Part shown: positions 13,584 through 27,493 of the stretch, one piece after another | How positions within the stretch are numbered: position 1 is the stretch's first letter | Layout of the letters: the number at the start of each line of letters is the position of its first letter | Assembly: GCA_000231825.2 (NCBI GenBank) | Contig: JH720399.1 | Span: forward strand, 1-64,000 | DNA length: 64,000 nt | Direction: 5' to 3' | DNA from: Tetrahymena elliotti 4EA | Taxonomy: Eukaryota > Ciliophora > Oligohymenophorea > Hymenostomatida > Tetrahymenidae | Notes under the pieces: model-generated | What the model was told of the DNA's origin: nothing | Databases searched by the model: none | The model's input: only the letters and a program-made list of their open reading frames with translations | Program-made: the position numbers and the translations under genes

Positions 13584-15337
13584 TATTTTAGAAAGGGGAG
13601 AGATGGTTTTTATTTTTGATTTGTAGAGGATTTTTATTAATTAAATATTTTTTATAAGGAAAATTATTGACAAATCCTTTATTTTTATTAGTAAAATTAA
13701 ATTCATGAAAGTGATCCAAGAATTTTACAATAAAACTTAATCATAGATATTTATATCAAAAGTTTTTATTGATGTAAATTATTCTTAAATTGTGGAATAT
13801 TTTGAATCATTTTTCTCTCTTTAAAGGAAATAATCCAATAACTCAAAAGCAACTAATTTAATATTACCACCTACTTAGCCTATAAAAAATCTTAAATGTA
13901 AATTATTTATTCCAAGTTTTAAGTTTCCTTTATACTTGCCTTTTAAAGGGATTAGAAATTTTCTGATTTATGATATAAAAAAAATATATCTATTAGGTTA
14001 ATAATTAAATTTAGGTCTCATCAACTGTAATATGTATGTATGTTTACTTTCTGTGTACTATATTTAGAAGATTTTTAAATTATTAAGCTAAATTTCTAAT
14101 TTAAGTTCAGTAAATTTATTAACTCTTCTATTACATTTTACTTTTAAAAATTAATTATTTATCTAAAATTTTTTCAAATTCCAAATTAACTCATCTAACT
14201 AAATGCGCTACTAAAAATATTTCTCTTTTAATAGCTAATTAAATAAATATCTTCAGAATATATTACCTTTAAATTATTTTTGATTTTAAGATGAATATTT
14301 TTTCTCTATCTCCTCTAAAACCATAATTAAATGAAATAAGAAAATTCTTATTTTGCTATCGCTTTCTATAAAGAAGAATGGTTTTCTACTTTTGCATATT
14401 AAAATTCTATTTCCATTCTTCGACTCAATATTTCAACACCTCTTTCAAAATAGTAAATATACTCAGGAGATATGGAGAAAAATAAATAATTCTTTTCATG
14501 AAACTTAAATTTAAATAACCTCAAATTGTTTCTTTTATCTCATGTAAAAAATTGCCTTTTTACATATTTTTACCTCCTTCAAAAAATCTAAATTTAGAAA
14601 CCATTATGATTTATTTTCTCTTATTTATAAAATTTATTGTATGTATTGTTAGTAATTTAATAAACAAAAATTATAATTTCAACATTAAAGCATGTTTTGG
14701 ATTTTATCATCAATAATTTATTCTTTTAGGTGGATAATTTTTTCATTAAACAAAATAATTTATATTGATTAAAAAACAAAAAATGATGATAAAATTTTGA
14801 AATAAATAAAATAGCTAACTTCACTCATTTAACTTACAAATATTTAATAATTTTGATATCTTTACTCTAAATAAATTAAATCAAATGGTTTATAAATATT
14901 TAGAAAAAAACAATATAAATTTATAAATAAAATATCTCTAAATAAATCAATGCTTTTTTAATATTTACAGAAATTGTAAAGTCAATTATAGAATTATTAA
15001 TAGAGATAGATAATCAATTATATTTTAAATATAATTTATGGTTATTTTATTGTTAAATATTGTTTGTTTATTAAATAAAATAATTATGATCAAACTACAT
15101 TTAGTAAGTTAAATAAAAGAATGTGATATAAATATTTACAGAAAGAAAAACAAAATTTGGATTTATATGTTGTAATAAATAGGGATAGATGACGAATTTA
15201 TTAATTAATTAATTAATTAGTAAGTAAGTAAGTAAGTAATTGTTTTGATTTTAATTTTTTTTACAATTTATTAAAATTGTAAATGAAGAATTTATTTTAA
15301 ATATATTTATGGTAAAAAGGGAAAATTTTAAAGACTA
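13584..15337. other. Intergenic AT-rich region with a tetranucleotide microsatellite
   Basis: Between the MFS transporter start and the MGCC protein stop no coding frame could be supported. Around 15200-15240 there is a run of TTAA followed by GTAA repeats. Otherwise it is unstructured AT-rich DNA that should contain the MFS promoter. Confidence 0.55.
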
Positions 15338-16984
15338 TCATTTTTCTATATAATCAGATGATGGGTTTACTTTTTTAATGAAAATGGGTGAAGTATTATT
15401 ATCAGAGGAATAATAATCATATTGTAATAAAATTGGTGTTGAGAAATCCTCATTGTCTTATTTAATTCCATCAGAGTTTAAAAGATCATCTTGATCATTT
15501 TTTAAATCAAGATTTAGATTAATTTTTTATTGGGGTTTAAAAGTATTGTAATTTAAAAATAATTCAGATTTATATTCTTCATTATTGTTATCTTCCTCCT
15601 CTTCTTCTTTTATTTTTTCATTTGACTCTTCAAAATCTTATTCATAGTCACTTTCTTCTTTCACCATGTAAACATTTTAAAAAGAGTAGCTTTCTTGAAA
15701 ATCCAGAGCAGAGATCTTGTTATTTGATTAAAAAGTTGAATCAAAGTTTTAGTAAGATTTAGGTTGATACGAAAACCTTTACGATTTCAAAGTAGAGCGC
15801 TTATTATAATCTTCTTTAAACAGATTATAGAATATTTATGTAGGATTAAATTAGGCTTCACTTTCAGTCTAAAATGTTTCTTTCGTGGATTCCTGGACCT
15901 AAGAATTTTCACTAGAGTTTGTTTGTTTTTGTTGATTTTATTGCTTTTTCTGCTTTTATAAAATTTTTTTGTAATTATTATTAAAATCATAGACAGCATC
16001 CTTAAGAACTTATGATTCTTAAACTGTTTCAGCAAGGAATTTCTTTTGGTTGTAAATAAGCTGAGTTTACAATTACAAATCGAATTTTGTTACTTAAGAA
16101 TAGATCTAGTCAGTTTCTTTGAAAAATTTCAGATTTTTTTCAAGAAGCATTTAATTTTTTAATTCATTAAAAGAAATAGTTTGTTCTCTCTCCTTTTATA
16201 TTGATTCCTTATTTTTAGTGTTGATAGTAAATATCTCAAATAGAATATAACTATGCTGGCAGAATTCTTAATTGCTTGAAAGACTTAAATTGGATTTAAG
16301 AATAAAATTTACATATTAATCTAAATTGACTTATTTTTCTTTTTAAATTCCTATTTTTTTTTTGTTTACTGGACATTCATAAATATGTTCAAAACCTTCA
16401 AGTGATTCACCATTATAATACACTGATATTTTTAGTTTTATTTAATATAGTTAGCTGTCTTATACCAATTATATCTTTTCATGTAATAGTAAGAGTTTTA
16501 ATTGAGGATTTTTTAAATCTATATAAAGTGATTTCATTTAAATTGCCATATTTACTATTTATTATTCCTCTTATTTAGCTTATTGTTTTTTAGGTGATGT
16601 TTAACTATTGCTTAACCCATTCTTGTTTAAACTTGACCTTCTTCTAAGTTACGTTTAACTCTATTTTCCACTACCACTTAATACATCTTGATCCATTCCT
16701 ATTATGCTGCTTTTTTATAACGATTATAATTACTAAACAATATTCTTAAACGTCCTAAGCATTTTGAGGTAGTTTTTGAAATCTTGGTCTTTTAAGCATA
16801 CTATTTTATCTTGCTATTAAGCAATCTTAAGAAATTCTTTGCATATTTTACAAGGTAGAGTTAAAAAAAAGTATTTCTCATTTTTTGTTTAAGTTAAAGG
16901 TAATTGATCTTCACTTTAAACGCTTTAAACAGTGGTATAGCTAACAATACTTACAGCTTTGTCTTTATTAGCACAGCAACCCAT
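15338..16984 (-). CDS. Unknown 548-aa protein with N-terminal MGCC acylation motif
   Basis: A single exon from ATG 16984-16982 to TGA 15340-15338 encodes 548 aa. It begins MGCCANKDKAV: Gly2 fits N-myristoylation and Cys3/Cys4 fit S-palmitoylation, so attachment to the inner face of a membrane is the likely consequence. No membrane helix is present. Residues about 47-60 contain CKICKEF, a lone Cys pair. About residue 120 is LRRRSSLNK, a good basophilic (PKA-type) phosphorylation site by consensus. A middle segment (KISVYYNGESLEGFEHIYEC) looks folded and beta-rich, but I do not recognise the family. The last 150 residues are strongly acidic (KEEEEEDNNNEE). Many in-frame TAA/TAG codons occur. 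Coding is certain; the role is unknown. Confidence 0.85.
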
Positions 16985-19915
16985 GAATTTAATAGTCTAT
17001 TAAATTAGTGTTATAAAGATATTTATGAAATCGGGATTTTAAAAGCTTGATTTGGTCTATTTATTATTTTGTTTATTAATAATTGCTTCTTGCTTTGCCT
17101 ACTTTTATAAATTAATTACAAATATAAATTCTTTCACTAAAATATCTAATAAATCAATGATTCATAGTTTATAAATTTTATCAAAATTTGATGCAATATT
17201 ATGTCACACCTACTAACATATTAACAGCTCTTTCACATTCAATTTACTCAGAGATTAATTTACAAATCCAAAAGCAAAAAAATAATTTTTGCAATATCCT
17301 TCAAAGCCAAAACAAAATGAAAAACAAATTTTCTTTTTGAATAAATAAAAAATAGAAAAATAAATTTTCATTACTAAAATTCTTTCAATAGTTTAAAAAA
17401 CATATTTTAATCAGTCATAATTATCACTTCTTCAAAAATTTTTAGTAATGTTACAACTTTTTTATTTTATTTTAATAAAATTGATTTTCTATGAACAAAC
17501 TTATTTTTATAATTTCCATATCTTCTAAATCAATATTTCTTTATTTTAATTTTTGAAACCTAAAATATTTTACTTAATTCTATTTTTTAAAATAACAAAG
17601 AAACTAACAAAACTATTTTTTTGTTATTACGATCTTCATAATATCATCACTAAAATTTTTTTATTTTCATTATTTTTTTTAACATCATACTGATTAAATA
17701 GAAATCTATTTTTAATTGCTTGAATATCCTTAAATTTACTTTATTATATTTTACTTTAATGATATTTTCAACAAGAAATTTACTTTAATGATATTTTCAA
17801 CAAGAAAAAAAATTATTTTTATTTATTTAAATCTTCAGCTTCAAATCTTAAAATATCTTCTAAATTTATTTTCTGGTATTTTAGTGATAAAGTTTAGATC
17901 CTCTTTTTTTTTATCAAGCTGATATTCATGTATTTTTCGATATAAAGATAATTGCATTAAAAATAACTTTTTTTAAATTTCCCTTAACTTTTTTTATTTT
18001 CTAAATAACTTCAATTCGTTTCATTCAAATTATTATTATTTTTCATTATACTCTAATTTTTTTTACAAAGCTAATTATGTTAATTGATTAAAAAAACTCT
18101 TATTAATTCACTAATAGTTTTTGAAAATAATAAATTAGGTAATTTTGTTTATGTTTTAGAGTAACAAAGTTAAAAGCTTTTGAATAGTTTTTAAATTCAT
18201 TTTAAAACAATTTAATACTTAAGTTAAAATATTTAATTTTCCTTTTTAAATAAAAGTTAATCTTAAAAATTGGCTTATTTGAAATATTTTTTCACCTGAA
18301 TAGTTTATAAGCATAAGCAATTTGTGAATTTCCTTTATTTTCATTAAAGATTAGTTTTTTCTATCCAGATTGAACAAATAATTTTTCAAAGTAATAAGTC
18401 TTAAATTCCTTTTAAATATTTATTAAAAAATATTTTACTCTACTTTTTTATATATTTATTGATTAATGAATGTAATTATTTTTTGATTATGTAATAAATC
18501 TAATATGATATAAATCATTTTAATTTGCTTGATTTTGCTTGTAATAACTTATTTTAATTCTTTCAATTTCTTTTAAATTCATTTATCACACTTTTTTCAT
18601 TCTTATGGTTACATATTTTATTTTGCTCTCTTTTTTAAATAATAAGTTAATACTTATAAACTCACTTAACTCAATTATTTTATGATTTGATTAATCATTG
18701 CAATTATTTTACAATTTCACTTAACTTTTTTATTTATTTTTACTAATCATTATTTCTTTCCAGTTTGAAAAATTACTTTTTTTTCAATAAGAATTAACAA
18801 ATATTTTTCATAGTAATAAGTTTAAAATGAATGTTAAGTCTTTTTCAAAAAATATTTTACTCTTCATTTTTATTAGAAAGTTTACTTCATAAACGATTTA
18901 AACTTATTATTATTTGTTGTAAGCAGTAAATATAATTGTTACATAAGAACTATTTTATGTAGCAAAAACTCATGTTCTTTGAATTTTCCTTCTAAAATTT
19001 CTAAAATTGAAGTTGAATTAATTTTAAAGGATTATATTGAATTCTTTATTTATAATAAATAAAATCATGGAAAATTTTTAAATTTATTATTTATTTTTCA
19101 AAAATAAATTAGTAGGAAAAATAAATAAGAATTTGTTTTTTCTTTTCTTCTAAACAATCAATAGTAAATAACTTTTTTTACAATTCTTGATTTTCTTTTT
19201 GAATAAGAATTTATCTGATATTTGAAAATTACTGAAAGTTTTTCTTTACAATTAAATTTTTAGAATATTTTTCCAAAATTTTTTACAAAAAATAAAAGAT
19301 TTTGCATTTCTTCTTTAAATATTTTATTTCAAATTAATAGATAAATGATTGACTTTATTTATATGTTCTTTTTGATGGGGTTGAATCAGAGAAAAAAATA
19401 TTTGATAGAATTTTTTAAATTGAAAAATATTAACAAAGCAGAAATATAAAATTCTATATGCTAATTATTTTTATTAACTATTTAAAAAATGTACGAAAAG
19501 TATGATTTAATAAATCCTAGTATTTTGTTTGAAATATAGCATCTAGCCCTTACAAAATTTAAGGGGTGGTTATTGAATTAAGATGATAGAGTATTTCTAT
19601 TATACTTAACTTATAAAAATGAACATAACTTTTGAATTATTTAAGTAAAGTCAATAGTTAACAAAGAGTTTGCTTGTTTGAAAATATCTTTCGTCTTTGA
19701 AGAGAAGAGATCAAAAATTTTTGTATGTAGAAATAGTCTTAAAAATATTTGTGAATTGGTGAGCATTAGTTGTTATTAATAGAATTAAAATTTACAGTTT
19801 ATAGGTAAGAATATAATGCAAATGTGTATTGCTTTATAATTTATTGGTAATAAAAAGCCAAATAATAACAAAAATAGCTACATAATTTAAGTAATATAAA
19901 AAACAATCAAAATAA
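16985..19915. other. Long non-coding AT-rich region
   Basis: Nearly 3 kb between divergent start codons (MGCC protein on minus, histidine kinase 1 on plus). It is T-rich on the plus strand, without a coding frame I can support. It holds a perfect short duplication at 17751-17808 and two diverged copies of a segment near 18370-18440 and 18765-18870 (both with CAATAAG/CAAAGTAATAAGT and TATTTTACTCT). It must include both promoters, but no defined motif is recognisable. Confidence 0.55.
17751..17808. repeat. 29-bp direct tandem duplication
   Basis: The 29-bp unit beginning TTACTTTAATGATATTTTCA occurs twice head to tail (17751-17779 and 17780-17808), identical except at the last base. It lies in non-coding DNA and is probably a recent slippage duplication. 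Confidence 0.9.
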
Positions 19916-22900
19916 ATGAAGCATCAATACAGTAGCGAAAAAATTAAATAAACGTAGCAAAAACCAAATCAATTGGATACAAATTAACTTAACGCATATG
20001 CAAATTAATAAAATGATAATATATTTTAAGACGATAACAAGATTAGCTAATAGTAAACCAAGAATAATTCAATCTAACATGGTATATATCCCAATTTGTA
20101 AAAAGGATTGGAGCATAGTGAAGAGAGTTAAGAAACAAATAGATAAAATAATACAAATCAAATAGATTATAAAAAGTTAATAGTTTTATAAAATATTTAT
20201 AATCAAGCTGAATTCAGCAGTGTTCAGGATAGCAAAGCCTAGCTAGCTAATAAAAATGAAGGTGAAAAGCCAAAAGAAGTTTAAAATATTTCTTTGAGCA
20301 ATCTAAATGATAATAGTTCTGATAACTAGAAGTCTCCATACTTAGCTATGAGCAAGTTGAATTTTTTTAAGAGAAAATAATTTTCTCCTCCTTTGAAACC
20401 CAGCAACTCAAACTAATCAGTAAGCACAAAGAAGGAGTTGGATGAATAAAAAGAGGATTAGATTAAATAATAAGAAGTAGGGAATTAAGTAGAATAAACA
20501 AGAAATACTAGAAGTAATAATGAGAAACATAGTACATTAATAGAAGACATTTAAAAAAAATAGTAATAATAAAGAATAGAAAAAATCAAAAACAATTTTT
20601 GCAAAAATGTAAATTCTAGCCACAATCAAAAAGGAAGTTTTCAGTAGATGAATGTCTCATGGAAATACGAATATATAAAATATTTAATTTTTTTTTTTCA
20701 AGCTGGATCATATTTGGTCATAGGTTTTTTGCAATTTATTAATTAAGGAAAAGAAAATAGCTAAGGAAACAACCAAAGCAATTAATAATATTAATTAAGT
20801 AGGGAGATTATGGGAACTATTTTTTTTCTTTCAGCGTTCTTTTAAATTATTATCGGAATACTCTTAATTTTTTTAATTAATTAAGGATAAACTAAAAAAT
20901 TTAATTAAGCAACAATTTAGTCATCTAAAATTTATTTGGTATGTTTAACTCTCACAATTACAATTTAATACGAGCCTATTTTGATATTGATCAACAATAC
21001 AAATGAATCAGGTGTTATGATTGTTTACGCTTGGATTTTGCTTTTTATTATTTTTCAATTGTTTGAATTTGGAAATTTTAGCTAAAACAAACGTCACAAT
21101 TGTATATTTTCTGCTATATGTATTATCTACTTATCAGCGAGGATATCTATCACTTAATTTTCTGTAGCCTCTCTGATGTTATAGATCTTTTTCTTTGTTT
21201 TTTATGTCATCAAAAAATATTTTTCAATCAATTAAGATTTGCTAGAAAAAAGCTTTAAGGATTAAGAGCTGTTTACTGGCGTTAAGGATTTCTATAATAA
21301 CATGCTGAATTTACTTCCTTAGGGGATAGTTGTAGTCGATAGTAATAAAGATATGATCTATCATAATTCTTCTATAACAAAGCTGCTTAAATGCAAGCCT
21401 GAATAAATTATGGAAAATATTTGTAATATTTCGACAAGTTAAAATGAAATTAAACATGCTGACAGCAAGAAAATATCTCAAGATAAAAAAATAAATATTT
21501 TAGGAATTATTAGTTAAAAAAAGAATAACAAAGTTAAATATAAAAGTGAGAAAAAATTCAACCTAGATTCTTTGGGAATTGAAGAACATCCTAGTGAGTT
21601 GTTTTAGAGTATCAAATAAAACTAAAATAAAAACAACGCTTAGAACCCCAATAATAATTTAAAACAAATTAATTTAAATAATTCAAAACAACAGCAACAA
21701 AAATTAGATTGTAGCGATTCTTGTTATAAAAATTCTGGCGATTTAAATAAAATTATTCATACAGAAAAAACAGCAACTATTTATAAAAGTAATATTAATA
21801 TTCTTAAACATGAAAATGCTATTTATGGAGGCAATAATTAGAATCTTAAAGTAAGCTAGCTGCTCTAAAACTTATTTCTAATTGGTAAGTAGCCAGAAGA
21901 GTCCACTTATTCTGCCTTGAGGAGAGTTTAAACGATGCAAAATAAAAACTAAGCCAAGTACAGAAAATCCTCAATTTACTAAAAAGACAACATGCAGAAT
22001 TTAAATTTCAACAATGATTGCATTCAATTTCAAATAAATTTTAAGAATTAATGCTTATTAGTAAATATAATACTCTGTACCTTTCAATAAAATAACATCT
22101 CTTAGCAAAAAGACATTTCAATAGAGCCTGTTATATTGATTATGATAGATGATATATCCTAATAAATTAAAATGAAGGAACTAGAAGTAAAGAATTAATG
22201 TAAAATGAGAATGCTCGCCTCGATATCACATGAATTAAGAACTCCACTAAACTGTTCCATGACATTGTTGGAAGTCTTAAAAAATTTAGTAATATTTGAT
22301 TTTTAAATGGATTCATTTTTTATTTGTGTTTTTTATTTTAGGTTTCAAATCCTTTGGCTTAAGAGTATATTGATCCAGCTTTAAATAGTTAGCATTTGTT
22401 ATTAAATATTATAAATGACATTTTGGATTTTGCGTAAATTGATGTTGGGAAATTCAAATTCACATATGAGCAATTCGATTTAAAGAGTACCATTTTAAAT
22501 TGTTTGAAATTAATAGAAATGCAATCGAACATTAAGAACATTTAGCTTGTTACTGATTTCAGTGAAGATGTCAATTATTAATTCTATTCAGATCCGACCA
22601 GAATTAGATAAATTATTCTTAATTTATTAAGCAATGCTCTTAAGTTTACTTAGAAAGGATATATCATGATTAAAGTAGAAAAGTTTAGTGAATACTTGAC
22701 TAAAATTACAGTGGAAGATACTGGAATAGGTATAGCAAGTGAGGATATTGGAAAAATATTTGAAATATTTGGTAAAGTAGAAATAAAAAACAACAAGCTC
22801 CTTAATACTCAAGGCGCAGGTCTTGGCTTATCCATAGCTTCATAACTTGCAAGAGGATTGGGCTAGAATAAAAAAATATAAGTTTAATCAGAGCTCGGCA

Positions 22901-24216
22901 AGGGCTCCTCATTCTCTTTTTTCATAGAAAATAAGTTAAACTAAAAAGGTTTTGTAGCTACGACTGATAATAATATGGAACTTAATTTATCAAATAACGA
23001 ACTTCTTTTCAATCATAATAGTACTAACTTTCCTTAACAAAATTAATATTATACTTTTACTAATAACACAAGAATAACTTCTGAAACGAAAGCAGAAAGT
23101 TCAGTTAACGTTTAATCTAAATAAATTTATTTATATGATTCTAAATTAAATGTTGGAACAAACAAGAATTCTTCTTAATCTGCATCTTATATTAGCTTTA
23201 ATTAGAATAGCGATAAGCGTTTAAAAGGTTGTTTTTCTAATTCTACTTTAAAGCCCATTGTGTCAATGAGATCAAAAACAATTTATTAAGAGAATAAAAA
23301 TCAAAGTAAAATTATTGAAGAACAACAAGAAAATGGTTTAATTGAAGAACAGTAAGAGTATGTAAAAAGTTAAGAAAACTTATTTGATTCTTTCTCTAAC
23401 AAAAACAAAAAATAATTTAACAATTCAAAAGATAAATCAAACATAGAAGATTAAGATTGTGATGAAATAGATGAAATGAAGAATAGAAGTATTTCATTCA
23501 ATTAAGGGTTAGAAATCAGATTAAAAAATATGTCTCAAGACACAGATTACTTAGATTTTCCTCATAATCATAACAGTTTTCTTAAAAATGAATAAGAACA
23601 TATTTTTTAAAATGAAATTAATCACACAGATGTAACTGAATAATTATCTTAATCTTAAGAATTATAAAAAAAATAAAAACAAAGTTAAAATCTAAGCATA
23701 AAATAAATTGTTAGTCAACTAATTAAATGCAATTGTCCACCTGTTTTAGTAGTTGATGATAATGAATTTAATCGGTATGTTATGCAGAAACTCCTTCTTT
23801 CATATAATTTACAACATGTATAAGCATATAATGGATAAGTTGCTATTGATGAAATATTTTAAAGATATTAATAAAATGAAAGCAATAATTAATTAAGTGC
23901 AAGTCTACAGAATAATAAATTATCTTCTAGTTCAAAATGTTGTCATCATTTCAAAATTATATTTATGGATATAGATATGCCAGTTAAAAATGGCTATGAA
24001 GCAGCCTAAGAAATTAAAGCTTTCTATAATTAAAATAATTTTTAGAAAGAAGAACCAATAATAGTTGCTTGTACTGCTTTTGTAGGAGAAGAAGATAAAA
24101 GAAAATGTGAAATTTATGGAATGGATTATTTTCTACCCAAACCTATTTCTCCACTAGAAATGGAAAAGCTTCTTTATGAAATTCTTTTGAAATTACTCAA
24201 AAAGCAAATAAACTGA
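19916..24216 (+). CDS. Membrane hybrid histidine kinase with PAS-like region and C-terminal receiver
   Basis: Exons 19916-22288 and 22342-24216, joined across a 53-nt intron, give 1415 aa. A Gln/Asn-rich cytoplasmic N-terminus of about 240 residues precedes roughly six hydrophobic helices (residues about 245-440). Next comes a PAS-like stretch (LLPQGIVVVDSNKDMIYHN, near residue 470). The kinase core is complete: H-box SISHELRTP with His772, N-box NLLSNALKF near 886, G1 box DTGIGI at 917, and GAGLGLSIA. After a Gln/Asn-rich linker the receiver has VLVVDDNEFNR, phospho-acceptor Asp1334 in MDIDMP, ACTAF and the LPKPIS lysine. This is the His-to-Asp phosphorelay layout of ciliate and slime-mould hybrid kinases. 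The stimulus is unknown. Confidence 0.93.
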
Positions 24217-25154
24217 TAAATCAAAATCAAAAAAAAGCTAAATAAAAAATGTATCTGATACTTTCTTTGATGCACTAAATTTTGATTGAAAATTAATTTG
24301 TCCAAATATTTATTTATTTTTCAATATTTTAAAACTTAATTAAAATTTATTTTTGATATTTCTCTTGTATATTCTTTCTTGTTCATAAATTTATTATTTT
24401 TGTCTTCCAAAAATCTTTATTTTTAACTATTTTATTACTATCATCAAAATTATTACATTTTTAAAGTAGGAATATTTTTGGTATTTTACAACCTAAGTTC
24501 TTAAATATTAATAAATCGTTATTAGGGCTACTTAATTTTAAATTCTTCCATTTTTCCCAACTTATTTAATATATTTGTTTGACTTTTAAATATTGAACAT
24601 TCAAAGTATTTATTTAAAATTAATTTTAATTAATATATTAAATAAAGCCTGTAATCTTAAAGGAATTGTATAGGAAAATTAAATAGCAAGCATTGAAATA
24701 AATTTCTTCAATGCCTACTGAATTTGTTAAAAATAAGATTTCAGATTGTCAATATTTACTATACTCAAAAAATGATAACTTTTTAGATAGAAATAAGCAT
24801 TTGATTTTTATTAATAAACAATATTACTGAATTTATGCTAAAATAAGTTTTAATTCAAATATCTTCATTTCTTTATGTAAATAAATACTTATACTTTAAA
24901 AAAGAAAATGACTAAAATTTGTTTCAATTTTATAACAAACAAAATATTTTTATGATTTTTTTATTTAGAGGAGCTTTTCTAAATCGAATTTAATTTGTAA
25001 ATTATATTAATATAACAAAAAAATATTTAAGGCATTTAAAAAATAAATTAAAGAAAATACATTTTATATTTTGATAAAAATCATTCAAATTATTTAGTAA
25101 ATTATTAGTTATTGATTTATTTTATCTATTTATTAATGCATTAGCTTATATAAT
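24217..25154. other. Intergenic, convergent 3' ends
   Basis: AT-rich DNA between the 3' ends of histidine kinase 1 and the EF-hand gene. I see no coding frame, RNA gene or repeat in it. Confidence 0.6.
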
Positions 25155-25724
25155 TCAATCTAAGCTTACGCCAGCTTTTTTTAATGACTATAAAATAACT
25201 TATTCGTATTCTAGTAAAGTAACCTAGCCATCTTTGTTAACATCATTCAAATTCATCCAATCATCTATATCTTATTTGGATACTTTTTATGTCATTCCTA
25301 GTTCTTTATAAGTATCTTCAAGGATTTAAGGGACTTCATCTCTTGAAATTACTCCTGATTAATCTCTATCGAATTTTTTAAATAATCTTCTTGCCACATC
25401 TAATCTTTATTCTACAGCCTTAGAATACCTTTTGACAGGCTCTTCTTATTACTTTACAACTTATTCTTATTGATTTAAATCAATTTTATTACATAAATAT
25501 TTAATAGCTAAAGCTTCAAAATCTTCTTAAGTGATCACTTTATCTTTATTCGCATCTAAAACATTAGAACTATATGAATTGACTTCTTCTTGAGTTGGAG
25601 TATAATCATAACCCAACAATCTTTATCCATCCTTGATGAGCTTAAATCCATCTATCTATCCATTAACAGAATAATTTTAAAAAACTTGCTTTCCTATTAA
25701 TCTTGCTTCCTACTCGCTAATCAT
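25155..25724 (-). CDS. EF-hand calcium-binding protein, TCBP-25-like
   Basis: One exon, ATG 25724-25722 to TGA 25157-25155, encodes 189 aa. Three EF-hand loops are canonical: DANKDKVITQED (near residue 60), DRDQSGVISRDE (near 120) and DVNKDGQVTLLE (near 163). Each has acidic residues at loop positions 1, 3, 5 and 12 or close substitutes. A fourth, N-terminal loop (SVNGQIDGFKL, near 20) is degenerate and probably does not bind calcium. The EF-hand pairing, the Gln/Glu linker between halves and the length recall the Tetrahymena calcium-binding proteins TCBP-23 and TCBP-25, cortical proteins of about 25 kDa. The family is a recognition call; the orthologue assignment is inference. It is a soluble protein with no signal peptide. 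Confidence 0.88.
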
Positions 25725-26518
25725 CTACTAATAAAACTTTTGATATTTGAAACCAGCTAATTTATATTTAATTAATTAATTGATTAATCAATAAATACTT
25801 AATTTATCTGTTTCTAAATCCTTCAATAATATCTAAATAGATAATTTATTTCAATAAAAACAAAAGAAATTAAAAAATATTATTGACTATTAATAAAAGC
25901 TAATCAGATAGATATGTAGGATTAAATTTTGATTCATATCAAAACAATTATTTAGCAAAATATAAACAAAAAATATGTCAACTAAAGTTAATCATAAATA
26001 TTAATCTTTAATAAAAATAAGAGCAAATTTTTGTAAACCAGATATATTAAAATACTTCTTTTTTTGCCTAAATTCTACAAATTTATTTTTTGTTTATTCT
26101 ATTATTAGAAGATTTTTAGAGATTAAAAAGTTTTAAAAAGACAACAAGATCTGATTTTTTATTTATCATATTAGAAATGCTAAAATATTAATTAGATGAT
26201 GAATCAAATAGTTTTAATTTCTATCTTATTTGATTCTTTTTCTTATTAATTATTACTCTTCTTTTTGAGGAATGGGGTGGATATGATTTTAATTTGAAAA
26301 AGTACTTTCAAAATAGATGATTGAATTGATAATTTCAAAATGATTTAAGCAAAAAAGATCAATTAAAAAATTTTTAAAGTTACAGATTAATAAAATATAA
26401 GCTAAATAAACACTTAATTACTAATTTATTTATTTCTTTCTCTCTTTCTTGTCTAGATTACATTTTCTTAAAAATATCAATTTTTAATTCTCTTTTAGGA
26501 TTTTCCTTTACAAAAGTT
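25725..26518. other. Intergenic AT-rich spacer
   Basis: AT-rich DNA upstream of the EF-hand gene start and downstream of the membrane protein stop. No coding frame or other feature is supported. Confidence 0.6.
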
Positions 26519-27493
26519 TCAAATAAATCCAGATCTCTCAAAGTTTTGATTTATTGGTAACACTTGCTTCCTTCTTCCATAAACAGTATAGGGAATATAT
26601 TAACCGTTCTCATGCATATAGTAGCCTATCGCGCAAGAGCCAAATATGATATATCCAATGATAGTAATGAAAGTGGAAAGTCCTGAATATAAACCATATG
26701 TGAATTTAACAATAACATAACCTACATCTTTTGATGAATAATCATTCCTTAACACATAGCTATCATAAAACTTTTTATCAGTTTCTAAATTTTTTAGTAA
26801 ATATTCTGCAGTGACTTCGCAGTAAGGACTGTAGATAGGTTTTAATTCTCTTTTATCACTCTCATCAAATTCATTCACTTTGCAAGAATTATAAACTGAA
26901 TGATGAGCAGCATCATACTAAATTTAGGTAATTAATTTACTATTTAGCTCATAGAAATCAGCCAAATCATGCTAATTCAAATACATTTCTCGACATTATA
27001 ATCCAATACTAGCCAGTGAGAAGCCAGAAAATGATAAAATATAGATGCCTATCAAAAAAATTCCAAAATTTTTATTCTTGGTCCAGGATTCCCAACAAGT
27101 TGGATTATACTCATATCTGTGATAAACGGAAACCATAATAGCAAATGGATTAGCAATAGAAGTAATACTCAGATATCTTTGTCTGCTTACTGAACAACGG
27201 CAACACATAAATATAAAGCAAAATATGAAAATAAATACAGTAAATAAAGGGTAAACATAAGTTCCTATCCTAGTTAATAAGATGAAAAATATGTATGATT
27301 GATATTCTTAAAAAAGCTTTGTAATATCCTGACTTGCATCACTAGAAGGTACTAATTTAATCTATCTATCTATAAAACTAAATCCTTCTGTACCAAAATA
27401 GGCAAGAACATACTACAAAATTAGTATTGGTATATAGAATACAAAACCTATAAAGAACAAATTAAGGACTTTAAATTTAGGCAATCTAAACAT
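26519..27493 (-). CDS. Unknown 324-aa multi-pass membrane protein
   Basis: One exon, ATG 27493-27491 to TGA 26521-26519. Four or five hydrophobic segments are visible: residues about 9-32 (LNLFFIGFVFYIPILILQYV), about 69-96 (ending IFIFCFIFMCC), about 144-166 (FGIFLIGIYILSFSGFSLAS) and about 270-295 (LSTFITIIGYIIFG). A CCRC cluster follows the second segment, at the membrane-cytosol boundary. The loop between segments three and four, about 100 residues, carries several Cys (CREM, NSCK, SPYCE) and could be extracytoplasmic and disulfide-bonded. The C-terminus is short and basic. I do not recognise the family. Codon use and length make coding certain. Confidence 0.85.

Noticed and set aside
21644..21651. 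ACCCCAAT, similar to the telomere template or telomeric repeat
   Set aside because: Single occurrence inside the histidine kinase 1 coding frame; no telomeric repeat array exists in the window.
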